From contig NZ_CP009505.1 of the NCBI RefSeq assembly GCF_000970045.1, positions 1,426,001-1,490,000 of the forward strand: a DNA stretch of 64,000 nt, given 5' to 3'. Source of the stretch: Methanosarcina sp. MTP4. GTDB lineage: Archaea > Halobacteriota > Methanosarcinia > Methanosarcinales > Methanosarcinaceae. A program made the translations under genes and the position numbers. The notes beneath the pieces were generated by a model, which worked only from the letters and a program-made list of their open reading frames with translations, was not told where the DNA came from and did not search any database. Positions 8,697 through 16,844 of the stretch are shown here, piece by piece (within the stretch, counting starts at the first letter, position 1; each line of letters opens with the position of its first letter).

Positions 8697-10031
8697 TTGA
8701 GCGAAGTTGAAAAACTGATAAACCTTGCAAAAAATGCGGCTGAAAAGATCCTGAAATACCAGTTTGTGCGCCTTATCTCGCATAACGACGCTGACGGGCT
8801 GACCTCGGCAGGGATCATGGCCCAGGCTTTGCTCCGGGCTGGCATCCGTTTTCAGCTTTCGATAGCTGCCCGGCTTGATGAGGCCGTTATTGAGGAAGTT
8901 AACGGGAGTACTTCTCCAGGGGACCTTGTTATCTTTTGTGATATGGGCAGCGGCTATTCTGACCTGGTAGGGAAGGTGGCGGCTGATGTTGTTGTGCTTG
9001 ACCACCACAAGCCTGTAGGGGAGTCCCCTGCAAAGGCTGTTGTAAACGCGCATACGGTGGGAATCGATGGGGCCACGGACATCTCGGCTTCCGGCACATG
9101 CTACCTGGTTGCAAGGGAAATGGGACCCGAAAACACGGATCTGGCAGGCCTGGCGATTGCCGGGGCAGTCGGGGATAAGCAGCTTTTCCGGACTGCAAAC
9201 GCTTTTATCCTGGAAGAGGCCCTGAAGGCAGGGGTCGTATCCTTCCGGAAAGGGCTGAAAGTGGGGGATGGAGACCTTGCCGAAGTGCTGACTTACAGCA
9301 CCGAACCTTTCCTGGACATAACCGGGGACCCGGTAAAGGTCCGGGAATTCCTTGGCGGGCTCGGGCTTTCCGGCCGGATCGAGGAGCTCTCTGATGAGGG
9401 GGTCTCGAAACTGGTTAATGCCGTTGCCCTGAAACTTGCAAGGCAAGCAAGCCCGGAAGCCGTGGAAGCCGTCATCGGGGACATTTATATCCTGAACCGG
9501 GAACTCGTGCCAAATGTCTACGATTTCATCTCCATCCTCAACACTTGCGGTAAAATGAAAGTTTACGGGCTCGCTGTAGGGCTTTGCATGAAGGACCCCG
9601 GAGTCCTGGAAGAAGCCCTTGCTCTTTCTAGGGAGCACCAGCAAAACCTTGCCCGTTCCATCAGGGAAGAAATCGAAAAAATCCACAAAGGAGAAAACCT
9701 CTGGTACATCAACACCGTGGACGCCCTTTCCACCGGGACCCTGGCAAGCACGGTGGTCCGCTACCTCCACCCTGAACTTCCCTTCATCTGTGTAAACGAG
9801 TCCGAAGGCATCCTGAAAGTCTCGGGTAGGGGCACCCGTGAACTCGTTTCCCGGGGCCTTGACCTTTCCTTTGCCCTGCGGGAAGCAGCTGGCGCAGTCG
9901 GGGGAAATGGCGGTGGGCACAGTGTCGCCTCCGGGGCTTCCATCCCCCTCGGAACTGCCGAGGAGTTTCTGGGCATCGCGGACAAGATTATCGGGGAGCA
10001 GCTCCAGGCCAGAGGAAAAGTTAAGAAGTAA
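8697..10031 (+). CDS. DHH-family phosphoesterase (archaeal RecJ-like)
   Basis: 444-residue nuclease-type phosphoesterase. The metal motifs are in order: SHNDADGLTSA near residue 23, FCDMGSG near 80, VLDHHKP near 101, and the DHHA1 motif GGNGGGHSVASGAS near residue 405. Members cleave single-stranded DNA or small phosphodiesters with Mn or Mg. Archaeal homologues include the GINS-associated nuclease, but the exact role cannot be read from sequence. It starts at TTG. The Pcc1 gene follows about 70 bases downstream on the same strand, so co-transcription is possible, although a TATA-like element lies in the gap. Confidence 0.88.
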   Translation: MSEVEKLINLAKNAAEKILKYQFVRLISHNDADGLTSAGIMAQALLRAGIRFQLSIAARLDEAVIEEVNGSTSPGDLVIFCDMGSGYSDLVGKVAADVVVLDHHKPVGESPAKAVVNAHTVGIDGATDISASGTCYLVAREMGPENTDLAGLAIAGAVGDKQLFRTANAFILEEALKAGVVSFRKGLKVGDGDLAEVLTYSTEPFLDITGDPVKVREFLGGLGLSGRIEELSDEGVSKLVNAVALKLARQASPEAVEAVIGDIYILNRELVPNVYDFISILNTCGKMKVYGLAVGLCMKDPGVLEEALALSREHQQNLARSIREEIEKIHKGENLWYINTVDALSTGTLASTVVRYLHPELPFICVNESEGILKVSGRGTRELVSRGLDLSFALREAAGAVGGNGGGHSVASGASIPLGTAEEFLGIADKIIGEQLQARGKVKK

Positions 10032-10104
10032 TAGCAGAAGCCGAATGCAAAAAGACAAAGGAAGACAGCGAATATTTATATGAAAAATGACTGGAGAAAC
10101 GCTT

Positions 10105-10344
10105 ATGAAAATTACTGGAACCATCGAATTTCCGGACCCCGAAACAAAGGAATTTGCTAAAAGGATTCTGGAAGCCCTTTCCCCGGACAACCTGAGGAGT
10201 ATGGAAAGCGAAATAAGTGATGAGCGGGTAGCTGTCCACTTCCGGTCGGAAAAAATAGGGTCCCTTCTTGCGACTGTTGATGATTTCCTGATGAATTTGA
10301 AAATAGGGGAAGGAGTAGGAAAAGCGCTGGAGATGGAAAAATAA
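10105..10344 (+). CDS. pcc1: KEOPS complex subunit Pcc1
   Basis: 79-residue protein with the Pcc1 pattern: strand (MKITGTIEFPD), helix (AKRILEALSPDN), strands (EISDERVAVHF), and a C-terminal helix (LATVDDFLMNLKIGEGV). Pcc1 dimerises and binds Kae1 in KEOPS, which makes t6A at position 37 of ANN-decoding tRNAs. GGAG at 10093 lies eight bases before the ATG at 10105. An earlier in-frame ATG at 10087 would add six residues. Small size and motif order match archaeal Pcc1. Confidence 0.85.
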   Translation: MKITGTIEFPDPETKEFAKRILEALSPDNLRSMESEISDERVAVHFRSEKIGSLLATVDDFLMNLKIGEGVGKALEMEK

Positions 10345-10520
10345 GTTTCCGGAAAGTGAAATATCTGCTTCCCGGCTCTACTATTTTCTCATACTAATTT
10401 TTCCTTACTCATTTTCCGGAGTTTTTTATTCTTCTCAAATTCTTCTCAATTCATTCTTTTGGGTTTAATTTTTCTTGACATGGACTTCTTGTTCCGCCCT
10501 GACTTTTTCATCCTTCAGGT

Positions 10521-12710
10521 TCACTCTTCAAGCCACATCTTGACCAGTTGCCCGAGTCTCTCATCTGTAGACTTTGCCCCGCTTTCCGGAAACTCCAGCC
10601 CGTTTAAGTAACAGTGGACCGATTCCTGGAGTTCTTCAGTCGTGACGTTTGTCCCTTCCGTTGAGCCGGGGTTGTCCCAGGGGTTCCAGTCGCGGACGGT
10701 CCAGTTCCAGGACTCCTGGCGGCTTTCGTATCCCTCTTCGGCAGTTGCGGTCACGTTATAAACTCCCGGCAATGGCGTGCTGCTTGTGTATGAACTTACG
10801 GAAAGCCCTGTTCCGGACTTTATTTCCGCCCCGTCGAGGTCCCAGCTTATCGTGCAGGGGTAGTTCGTGCTTATGCTGAATTCCACTTCCTCGTCCTCGA
10901 AGCCCTCGACATCTCCTGCGGGAAGGGAACCGGAAATGGAGAGGGGTTCTACGCTAATGTAAGCTGTTTTTGTTTCGGCGCTTTCCCCATTCCTGTTGTT
11001 CACATTCAGGGTGACGTTATAAGTCCCGTAGAGTTCGTAGCTGTGCTCCGGGTCCCGGGTTGTATAATCAACTATCCCGTCTCCGTCAGTGTCCCATTCC
11101 CAGGAAAAGGCATTTTCCGAGAGGTCCGTGAACCGGACTGTAAGAGGGGGGACCCCGGCGGTAACGTCTCCGAAGAAACCGACTTCAGGGGGTTCGTTGG
11201 TGGTGCTGAAGGCTTTGATGCAGAGGTTTGCGTTACTGTAGAGGCTGGTAAGGTCTTCCCAGGTCTCCCCGTCCTGACTGGTGTAACTTTGCCCTGCGGA
11301 AGCCCTGGCTTTGCTGCTCCAGCCGGGTTCCGGGTATTCATAGGCAAGGGGATATGAATATTCGGGGTTGCTGAACTTTATTACCACTGAAAAAACCTGT
11401 CCCGAACTGAGGGTGATGGGGGGGCCGAGCACATGGGTATGGTAGCCCGGGAAGGTAAATACCCCGCTTTCGAGGATTTCGGGACCCGCTGAATTTATGG
11501 GTCCTGAGTCCGGGGTTTTGTAAACGTAGACCTCATAACTCGTTTCCGAGTCCGTGGTATAGAAACTCACCGCCTCCAGGGTCTCGTTCCCCCCTGCAGT
11601 AAAGACATTGGCTCCCCAGGCAGTGCCATTCTCGTACCTCATCTGGCTGACCCAGCCGAAGGGGTCGTACTGGTAAGTGTAATCGTAGTTGCTGGGAGTC
11701 TCGGAGAGGAATACGGCGTTTTCATCGTATCCAAGCCGGGTGTCATAATAGGAAATGTAGAAGTAGCCTGCTTCTCCCCAGCCCGTTCCCCAGCTGTTTT
11801 TGATTATAAAAGCCCCGTTTCCGGGAGGCTGCGGGGAAAAACACGTCATGTTGAAGGAATCGTCCCATCCGACAATTGTTATTGCGTGGTTTGCGCTCCT
11901 TATGCCCGGATAGTAGTAGCTGTAATTGCCTGCAAGGTAGTAATTGGAAGTGTCCGCATACATTGTTGAATACACGGCTCCGTAATTCAGGAGCGCCCTC
12001 TTGAGCTGTTCATTGTCCAGGGGTCCGCTCCTCTCCGGCAGGAACAATACTTCCTGGACGTGCTTTTGCACGGGCAGCCCCTGAGGGGAATTGTCCGATA
12101 AATCATTGTAAAGGTCGTCGGATTCGTTTACGGGCCCGGTCCAGCGGGCAAGGTAAGCTGTGGACATGTAGCGGTTTCCTCCTGCGTCGTGCTCCAGGTC
12201 AAAACCCTCGGGATAGCGGTAGGAGAGCAGGTTTTTCATGTTGTTTTCGGAAAAGTCCCGTGTTTCCCCTTCCGCCTTCAGGAGCCAGGACTCAAGGGAA
12301 GCAAGGCTTGCAAATGCCCAGCAGCTGCCTGCACGCCCCTGGTTTTTCACGGAAGTGACCTGCTCGATCTCCCGGAGGTCATAAGCTTCCGGGATTTCAG
12401 GGCCTGATAGCAGGGCTCTCCCCGTTTCGGAAAGGTCTGCTGGGGACGGGACCAGTCCGGCTGCGTACCCGTCCCCGTAGATGCCCCGGGAGCTGACAAC
12501 GTCTCTTGACAAGCTTTGAAGGGCCATCATATTCCGGTATTCCACGAATTCGGGGTTCAAGGGTGCGGTTTCTAGTGCTGCTTCCGGGGAAAAAGTGCCG
12601 TTTGCGGGAATTTCGGCGCTCCCCTCGGTTCCGGCGGCAAAACTCGAGCCGGCCATTAAGAATGTGCATGCGATAACAAGCACGAGGAGGGTTGATTTTG
12701 TTTTTTTCAA
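10521..12710 (-). CDS. Secreted papain-like (C1) cysteine protease with PKD domain
   Basis: About 729 residues from a TTG start chosen so that the signal peptide (LKKTKSTLLVLVIACTFLMA) is N-terminal; an open frame continues 43 codons further upstream. The catalytic domain has QGRAGSCWAFAS (active Cys), NHAITIVGWDD (His) and IIKNSWGTGWGEAGYFYIS (Asn). A lectin-like beta region follows at about 370-520. A PKD domain comes next, with SWEWDTDGDGIVDYTTRDPEHSY and the YNVTLNV strand. The last 60 residues may be a dockerin-like or anchoring tail. It acts outside the cell, in protein turnover or envelope processing. Many such multi-domain proteases occur in Methanosarcina. Confidence 0.88.
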   Translation of the reverse strand: MKKTKSTLLVLVIACTFLMAGSSFAAGTEGSAEIPANGTFSPEAALETAPLNPEFVEYRNMMALQSLSRDVVSSRGIYGDGYAAGLVPSPADLSETGRALLSGPEIPEAYDLREIEQVTSVKNQGRAGSCWAFASLASLESWLLKAEGETRDFSENNMKNLLSYRYPEGFDLEHDAGGNRYMSTAYLARWTGPVNESDDLYNDLSDNSPQGLPVQKHVQEVLFLPERSGPLDNEQLKRALLNYGAVYSTMYADTSNYYLAGNYSYYYPGIRSANHAITIVGWDDSFNMTCFSPQPPGNGAFIIKNSWGTGWGEAGYFYISYYDTRLGYDENAVFLSETPSNYDYTYQYDPFGWVSQMRYENGTAWGANVFTAGGNETLEAVSFYTTDSETSYEVYVYKTPDSGPINSAGPEILESGVFTFPGYHTHVLGPPITLSSGQVFSVVIKFSNPEYSYPLAYEYPEPGWSSKARASAGQSYTSQDGETWEDLTSLYSNANLCIKAFSTTNEPPEVGFFGDVTAGVPPLTVRFTDLSENAFSWEWDTDGDGIVDYTTRDPEHSYELYGTYNVTLNVNNRNGESAETKTAYISVEPLSISGSLPAGDVEGFEDEEVEFSISTNYPCTISWDLDGAEIKSGTGLSVSSYTSSTPLPGVYNVTATAEEGYESRQESWNWTVRDWNPWDNPGSTEGTNVTTEELQESVHCYLNGLEFPESGAKSTDERLGQLVKMWLEE

Positions 12711-13083
12711 GGTTTTTCGGCCTCGGGGGGTTGATAAGTGGGGTAGCTTAGATTGATAGGTTGGGCTGCTGGTACGCTGGATTAGCTGGTATGTTGGGTT
12801 TACGAGCTTGTTGGCTGCTATGTTAGATGGACTTAGCAAGCCGATAGGTCGTAGGGATAGTTTGAGAGTAATTCACGAACTGGAATTAATTCTTTAGTAT
12901 AACTTTTAAATTATTTATACCTCTTTGGGAACTCAAAATAATATTAAAAATAATGTGAAGTTAATTATAAATTAGTTACTATGTCCTGGACTACTGTATA
13001 GAAATACTTGATGTTCGGGGGGGTTAAAAAAGAAAAGGAGATGGCTGAAAATGCAGGATACAGGATTTATATTTCAATTTTTT
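12711..13083. other. Intergenic spacer
   Basis: Upstream part of the protease gene region. It holds short repeated phrases (ttggctgctatg-like, 12740-12830) and AT-rich sequence. No additional gene is seen. Confidence 0.5.
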
Positions 13084-13168
13084 AATTTCAATGATTTTTT
13101 AATTTCAATGATTTTTTAATTTCAATGATTTTTTAATTTCAATGATTTTTTAATTTCAATGATTTTTT
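13084..13168. repeat. 17 bp tandem repeat, 5 units, running into panE
   Basis: The unit aatttcaatgatttttt occurs five times. The last two units lie inside the 3' end of the panE frame and supply its final codons and stop. Confidence 0.9.
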
Positions 13169-14080
13169 TTCGTTCAGGGCTTCCATAAAGCGGATTTCTT
13201 CCGAAATAAGGTCATTGTAAGGCGCTTGCAGCCCCAGTTTTTCTGCTCTTGACACGACTGCCCCGTTCAGGAAATCGATTTCGGTTTTCCTGCCCGACGT
13301 GATGTCCTGGAACATGGAGGAGTGGTGGGCAGCCGTGCTCGGGAGCTGGACATCTTTCAGGTAGCTGAGGTACTCGTCGGCAGTTGCCCAGGGGAGTTTT
13401 ACGTCGCTTTTATCAGTGACCGCAAAAGCTTCCTTCACGATTTCCCTGACTATGTTCCAGGCATGGGGGTCAGCGAGTTCCCCGTAAGGTATGCCCATGA
13501 CCGCTCCCAGGGGGTTTAAGGCGCAGTTGTAAATCGTCTTGGCCCAGAGGGCTCCCTTTATGTTGTCGCTTACCTGTACGGAAATGCCTGCCTCCCTGAC
13601 AATTTCCACCAGGGTTTCCACCTTTTCATCGCAGCCTTCCGGAAAGCGCCCGAGGGTCATAGGTCCGGCTTCCACGGAGACGTGCACCTCGGCATCTCCT
13701 CTCCATTCAAAGCCTGTGATGATGGTCCCTCCAATGACTTTGTCGGTATAGCGGGCGATAATCTCCTCGTTTCCGACCCCGTTCTGGAGGCTTATTGTTT
13801 CTTTTCCTTTTATCACGCCTGCAAACTGCTCGCAGACAGCCTCCGTTGCAATCGACTTCGAACTGACAATTACGTAGTCGAAGTCCATACCCTCGGGAAC
13901 GGCTTCCCCACAGCTGAATTTGTACTTTCCTTCGCCCCAGATCCCGGTCATTAGAAGCCCGCGTTCTGCTATCATATCGGCGTGGCGCTTCCTGCATATG
14001 GCGTGGACGTCACAGACAGCTGAGAGTTTTGCAGCAAGGGAGAGGCCTACTGCTCCTGCTCCAAGGATTAAGATTTGCAT
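13139..14080 (-). CDS. panE: 2-dehydropantoate 2-reductase (PanE/ApbA family)
   Basis: 313-residue NADPH-dependent reductase that converts ketopantoate to pantoate for coenzyme A. The N-terminal Rossmann motif is MQILILGAGAVGLSLAA. SLQNGVGNEE near residue 98 and the C-terminal helical domain with KTIYNCALNPLGA (catalytic Lys) and SSMFQDITSGRKTEIDFLNG match PanE. The ATG at 14080 is preferred over the upstream TTG because GAGGT lies eight bases before it. The tail KSLKLKNH is encoded by the 17 bp tandem repeat, so it is not conserved sequence. Other PanE-like reductases exist; the assignment within the family is good but not certain. Confidence 0.88.
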   Translation of the reverse strand: MQILILGAGAVGLSLAAKLSAVCDVHAICRKRHADMIAERGLLMTGIWGEGKYKFSCGEAVPEGMDFDYVIVSSKSIATEAVCEQFAGVIKGKETISLQNGVGNEEIIARYTDKVIGGTIITGFEWRGDAEVHVSVEAGPMTLGRFPEGCDEKVETLVEIVREAGISVQVSDNIKGALWAKTIYNCALNPLGAVMGIPYGELADPHAWNIVREIVKEAFAVTDKSDVKLPWATADEYLSYLKDVQLPSTAAHHSSMFQDITSGRKTEIDFLNGAVVSRAEKLGLQAPYNDLISEEIRFMEALNEKKSLKLKNH

Positions 14081-14374
14081 GATCAATTACCTCGTGATTG
14101 TTTCTTAGTTCGTAGTGGATTCAGTGTATTGTTACAGTGTAGGTTGTTATTATACAGTGTTACAATATTCAGTGTTCAATCTCTTTCAGGCTTTATTATT
14201 TTTTATTGTACCCCGTGAAAGAAAAACAAAGATACATTATGGCGGTTAAAATATTTTTTGTATTTCTCTTTCTATATTATTACTTAAACTTCTGATGTTT
14301 GGTCCGAAACCGAAAAGTTCCCGGAAAAAGCCTTTATCCCTGACAGCCATACTCTCTTATGGGGAGTGAAAAAC

Positions 14375-14644
14375 TTGCTTTCGGAAACAATTGCTGACCT
14401 TAAAAAGACAAGACCTGAAGACCTCGACAAGGAAATTCTCAGGGCCGCCATGATCGCCGAACTGGACGCTGTCAACATTTACGAGCAAATGGCAAACATC
14501 ACGAAAAGTGAGGAGATCAGGAAAATCCTTCTGGATATTGCCAGGGAAGAAAAAATCCACGTTGCCATGTTTGAGACCGTGCTCTTGCAGGCCGACGAGG
14601 AGTTTCTGCAGGTCTACATCGATTACGCCCTTGCTAGAAGGTAA
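14375..14644 (+). CDS. Encapsulated-ferritin-like (EncFtn-type) protein
   Basis: About 89 residues from TTG 14375, with GGGGAG eight bases upstream; GTG 14366 is an alternative that adds three residues. The two-helix protein resembles encapsulated ferritins. AELDAVNIYEQ carries the first metal-ligand Glu, and AREEKIHVAMFE supplies the Glu and His (EXXH) of the second helix. Spacing and flanks (EIRKILLDI, DEEFLQVYI) follow the EncFtn pattern as I remember it. Such proteins form decamers with a ferroxidase site at dimer interfaces and normally sit inside an encapsulin shell. No shell gene is in the window, and no encapsulation tail is obvious. A generic rubrerythrin-like protein is the alternative. 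Confidence 0.75.
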   Translation: MLSETIADLKKTRPEDLDKEILRAAMIAELDAVNIYEQMANITKSEEIRKILLDIAREEKIHVAMFETVLLQADEEFLQVYIDYALARR

Positions 14645-14821
14645 TCTAGGGTTCGGAATCCCTGGAATGAAAGTGGCAGGGGTCCGGTTTTATTTCCTTC
14701 TAGGGAGCCGGGGCTCTAGACGGTAGTTTTAATCGGTAGCTTTAACAGGCTTTACTCTTCTGTCTCGATTCATCCGCATAACTCTATTATATTCCTGTAG
14801 CGTATTTCTTAATGGTTCTTT

Positions 14822-15280
14822 ATGCTCGAAAAATACAGGAAGAAAAGGGATTTCAAAGAGACTCCTGAACCTGCGCCGGGAAATTCAAAAAAAGATCTGG
14901 ATAAACCTATCTTCGTAATCCAGAAACATGATGCCAGTACCCTCCACTATGATTTCCGCCTGGAAATAGACGGGGTCCTGAAAAGCTGGGCAGTCCCTAA
15001 AGAGCCGCCCTCAAAAGCCGGAATAAAAAGGCTGGCCATCCAGACCGAAGACCATCCCCTGGAATACGCTGATTTTGAAGGGGAGATCCCGGAAGGGCAT
15101 TATGGGGCAGGAAAGGTCGAAATCTGGGATAAGGGGACCTTTAAACTCAAGAAATTTGAAGAAAAGGAAATCATTTTCACGCTTGATGGAGAAAAGCTTC
15201 AGGGAGGTTATGTTATGATCAAAACGAAGTTCGGGAAAGAGGGGAAGGGATGGCTGCTATTTAAGAAAAAGGCAGAGTAA
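14822..15280 (+). CDS. Stand-alone LigD 3'-phosphoesterase domain protein
   Basis: 152-residue protein equal to the phosphoesterase (PE) domain of bacterial LigD, here without ligase or polymerase. Typical motifs are FVIQKHDASTLHYDFRLE (His and Asp ligands), LKSWAVPKEPP, AIQTEDHPLEYADFEGEIP and EGHYGAGKVEIWDKG. The domain removes 3'-phosphates and terminal ribonucleotides from DNA ends using Mn. Single-domain versions are known in Methanosarcina and other archaea. It is encoded just after the EncFtn-like gene, with a 180-base gap, so co-regulation is unclear. The usual end-joining partners are not nearby. Confidence 0.92.
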   Translation: MLEKYRKKRDFKETPEPAPGNSKKDLDKPIFVIQKHDASTLHYDFRLEIDGVLKSWAVPKEPPSKAGIKRLAIQTEDHPLEYADFEGEIPEGHYGAGKVEIWDKGTFKLKKFEEKEIIFTLDGEKLQGGYVMIKTKFGKEGKGWLLFKKKAE

Positions 15281-15306
15281 AGGGAGAGTTAGAAAAGTAA
15301 AATATA

Positions 15307-15386
15307 CTTGAATCAACCTTAACTTGAACCAACCTTAACTTGAACCAACCTTAACTTGAACCAACCTTAACTTGAATCAACCTTAA
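15307..15386. repeat. 16 bp tandem repeat, 5 units
   Basis: The unit cttgaaccaaccttaa (or cttgaatcaaccttaa) is repeated five times directly before the STAS-like/PIN gene pair. Confidence 0.9.
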
Positions 15387-15413
15387 CTTCAAGTAATCTG
15401 ATGGGGGATTTAT

Positions 15414-15773
15414 ATGGGGGGAACTATAAAAATCAAGGCAGTTGAGACTGCCGGAGGCAGCTGCTGTATTGCCCTCGGGGACGGGCAAAAGGTTTATGAT
15501 CGAATTGCTGAGGCTTTCCTTGAAAACAGGAAAGTTGAACTTTCTTTTGCGGAGGCAGGAGACCTGACCCCGGCTTTTTTGAACGCTGCGGTTGGGCAGC
15601 TGTACGGAAGTTTTCCGGAAGAGTTTATCAGGCGCAATCTGGTTTTCACGGATATTGGCCCCGGGGATGAAATTATTCTGAGAAGGGTTTCGGAGAGGGC
15701 AAAATGCTATTTTGAGAACGCCGATCATTACAGGAAGGTTGTCAGGGAAGTAATGGGGGGCGAAGATGAGTAA
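15414..15773 (+). CDS. STAS-like (DUF4325-type) protein
   Basis: 119-residue protein with the pattern of STAS-like DUF4325 proteins: an N-terminal strand, GQKVYDRIAEAFLENRKVELSF, then the loop and helix LTPAFLNAAVGQLYGSFPEE, as in antisigma-antagonist folds. It contains a Cys-Cys pair at residues 18-19. The stop overlaps the start of the PIN-domain gene by 8 bases, so translation is probably coupled. The function is unknown. By position it could be the partner or antidote of the PIN nuclease, or a regulator of it; both are inferences. The ATG is followed at once by GGGGGG, so a slightly later non-ATG start cannot be excluded. Confidence 0.7.
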   Translation: MGGTIKIKAVETAGGSCCIALGDGQKVYDRIAEAFLENRKVELSFAEAGDLTPAFLNAAVGQLYGSFPEEFIRRNLVFTDIGPGDEIILRRVSERAKCYFENADHYRKVVREVMGGEDE

Positions 15774-16434
15774 AAAAGCCCATGCTACAAAGGTCCGTCC
15801 CCTGGGAGTTCAGGCTTCGGAAGCTTATTCTTCAGGAACCCACTCCACAGAGGTCCAATCTTTAAAAACCCATTCTGAAGAACTTTCTTTGGCAAAAATC
15901 CGTTCGGCAAAGGTCCATTCCGTAGAGAAATATGATTTTTCGGAAGGCCGACAATTTTTCTTTGATACGAATATCTGGCTCTACATCTACGGGCCCATAA
16001 GTTTCCCTGACTGGCGTTCTGATGTTTATTCCAGGGCTCTGAAAGAGATCCGGGTCTCAGAAGGCAGTATCTACATAAACTGCATGATTATTTCGGAGTT
16101 TGTCAACGCCTTTGCCAGGATCGAGTTCAAGCAGCAGTCGGAATTCGCGAAGTACAAGGAGTTTCGAAACTCTCCTTCCTTCCGGCCTGTCGCCGAAGAT
16201 ATCTCGAACAACGTGAAAAAAATCCTGAAAAATACCCTTACCTGTGACCCTGAACTCGCAGCCGTAAAGCTCCCGGAAATCATGGACACCTTCGAAGAGG
16301 GCAGATATGACTTTAACGACCTGCTTTTTGCAGAGGTTTGCCGCGCAAAAGACCTGATTTTCGTAACCCATGACCGGGATTTCAGGGACCTTGAAATTGA
16401 AATTCTGACCGCAAACGAGAGGATGCTGGGGTGA
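15766..16434 (+). CDS. PIN-domain nuclease with repetitive N-terminal extension
   Basis: 222 residues. The PIN domain begins near residue 62, with the acidic metal-binding residues visible: FFFDTNIWLYI (Asp67), SEFVNAF (Glu111), YDFNDLLFAEV (Asp185) and VTHDRDF (Asp203). Such proteins are Mg-dependent RNases, often toxins of VapBC-type pairs. The first 60 residues are an unusual Ser/His/Lys/Glu-rich segment with a loose 11-residue repeat (SAKVHS, STEVQS, LAKIRS). It is absent from ordinary PIN toxins and may be disordered. The start overlaps the STAS-like gene, with a G-rich ribosome-binding site just before it. The partner is not a classical VapB antitoxin. Confidence 0.8.
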   Translation: MSKKAHATKVRPLGVQASEAYSSGTHSTEVQSLKTHSEELSLAKIRSAKVHSVEKYDFSEGRQFFFDTNIWLYIYGPISFPDWRSDVYSRALKEIRVSEGSIYINCMIISEFVNAFARIEFKQQSEFAKYKEFRNSPSFRPVAEDISNNVKKILKNTLTCDPELAAVKLPEIMDTFEEGRYDFNDLLFAEVCRAKDLIFVTHDRDFRDLEIEILTANERMLG

Positions 16435-16844
16435 AGGGGAAGCTGCCTGTGAGCTTATGCCAATCCGAATTAGCATGTTTGCCTCCTCTCAAGGTGCGGC
16501 TTGCTCGAATATCAAAAGGGATGTGGATATAAAATTTGGTTGGATTTGCCGAGCAATTTATTCGAGTCGAGCCTTCCCTGAATCCTTGATTTGAATTTTA
16601 TATCTCCTCTTTATATCTCCTCTTTTTTTCCACTCTTTATAATTCCTCATTTTTTCCACTCTTTATAATTCCTTTTTCTATCCCCTCTTTCTCCTATTAC
16701 GCAAACCTTTTTAAACCTCCAACTCCATCAAAACACGAATCCGCGAAAAATAGCAAACTATAAACTTCATCCCTCATTACTACACTAATATATTAATCAG
16801 ACAGATTCATTCTAACATAATTCATAGTAAAAGAGGCCCAAAAC
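16435..16844. other. Intergenic spacer before serS
   Basis: AT-rich, with repeated ctctttataattcctc-type phrases at 16608-16680 and a TATA-like taatatatta at 16786, about 60 bases before serS. No gene is seen. Confidence 0.5.

Noticed and set aside
8646-10190. 514-codon minus-strand frame over the DHH gene
   Set aside because: The DHH motifs are on the plus strand. The antisense frame is open because of codon bias.
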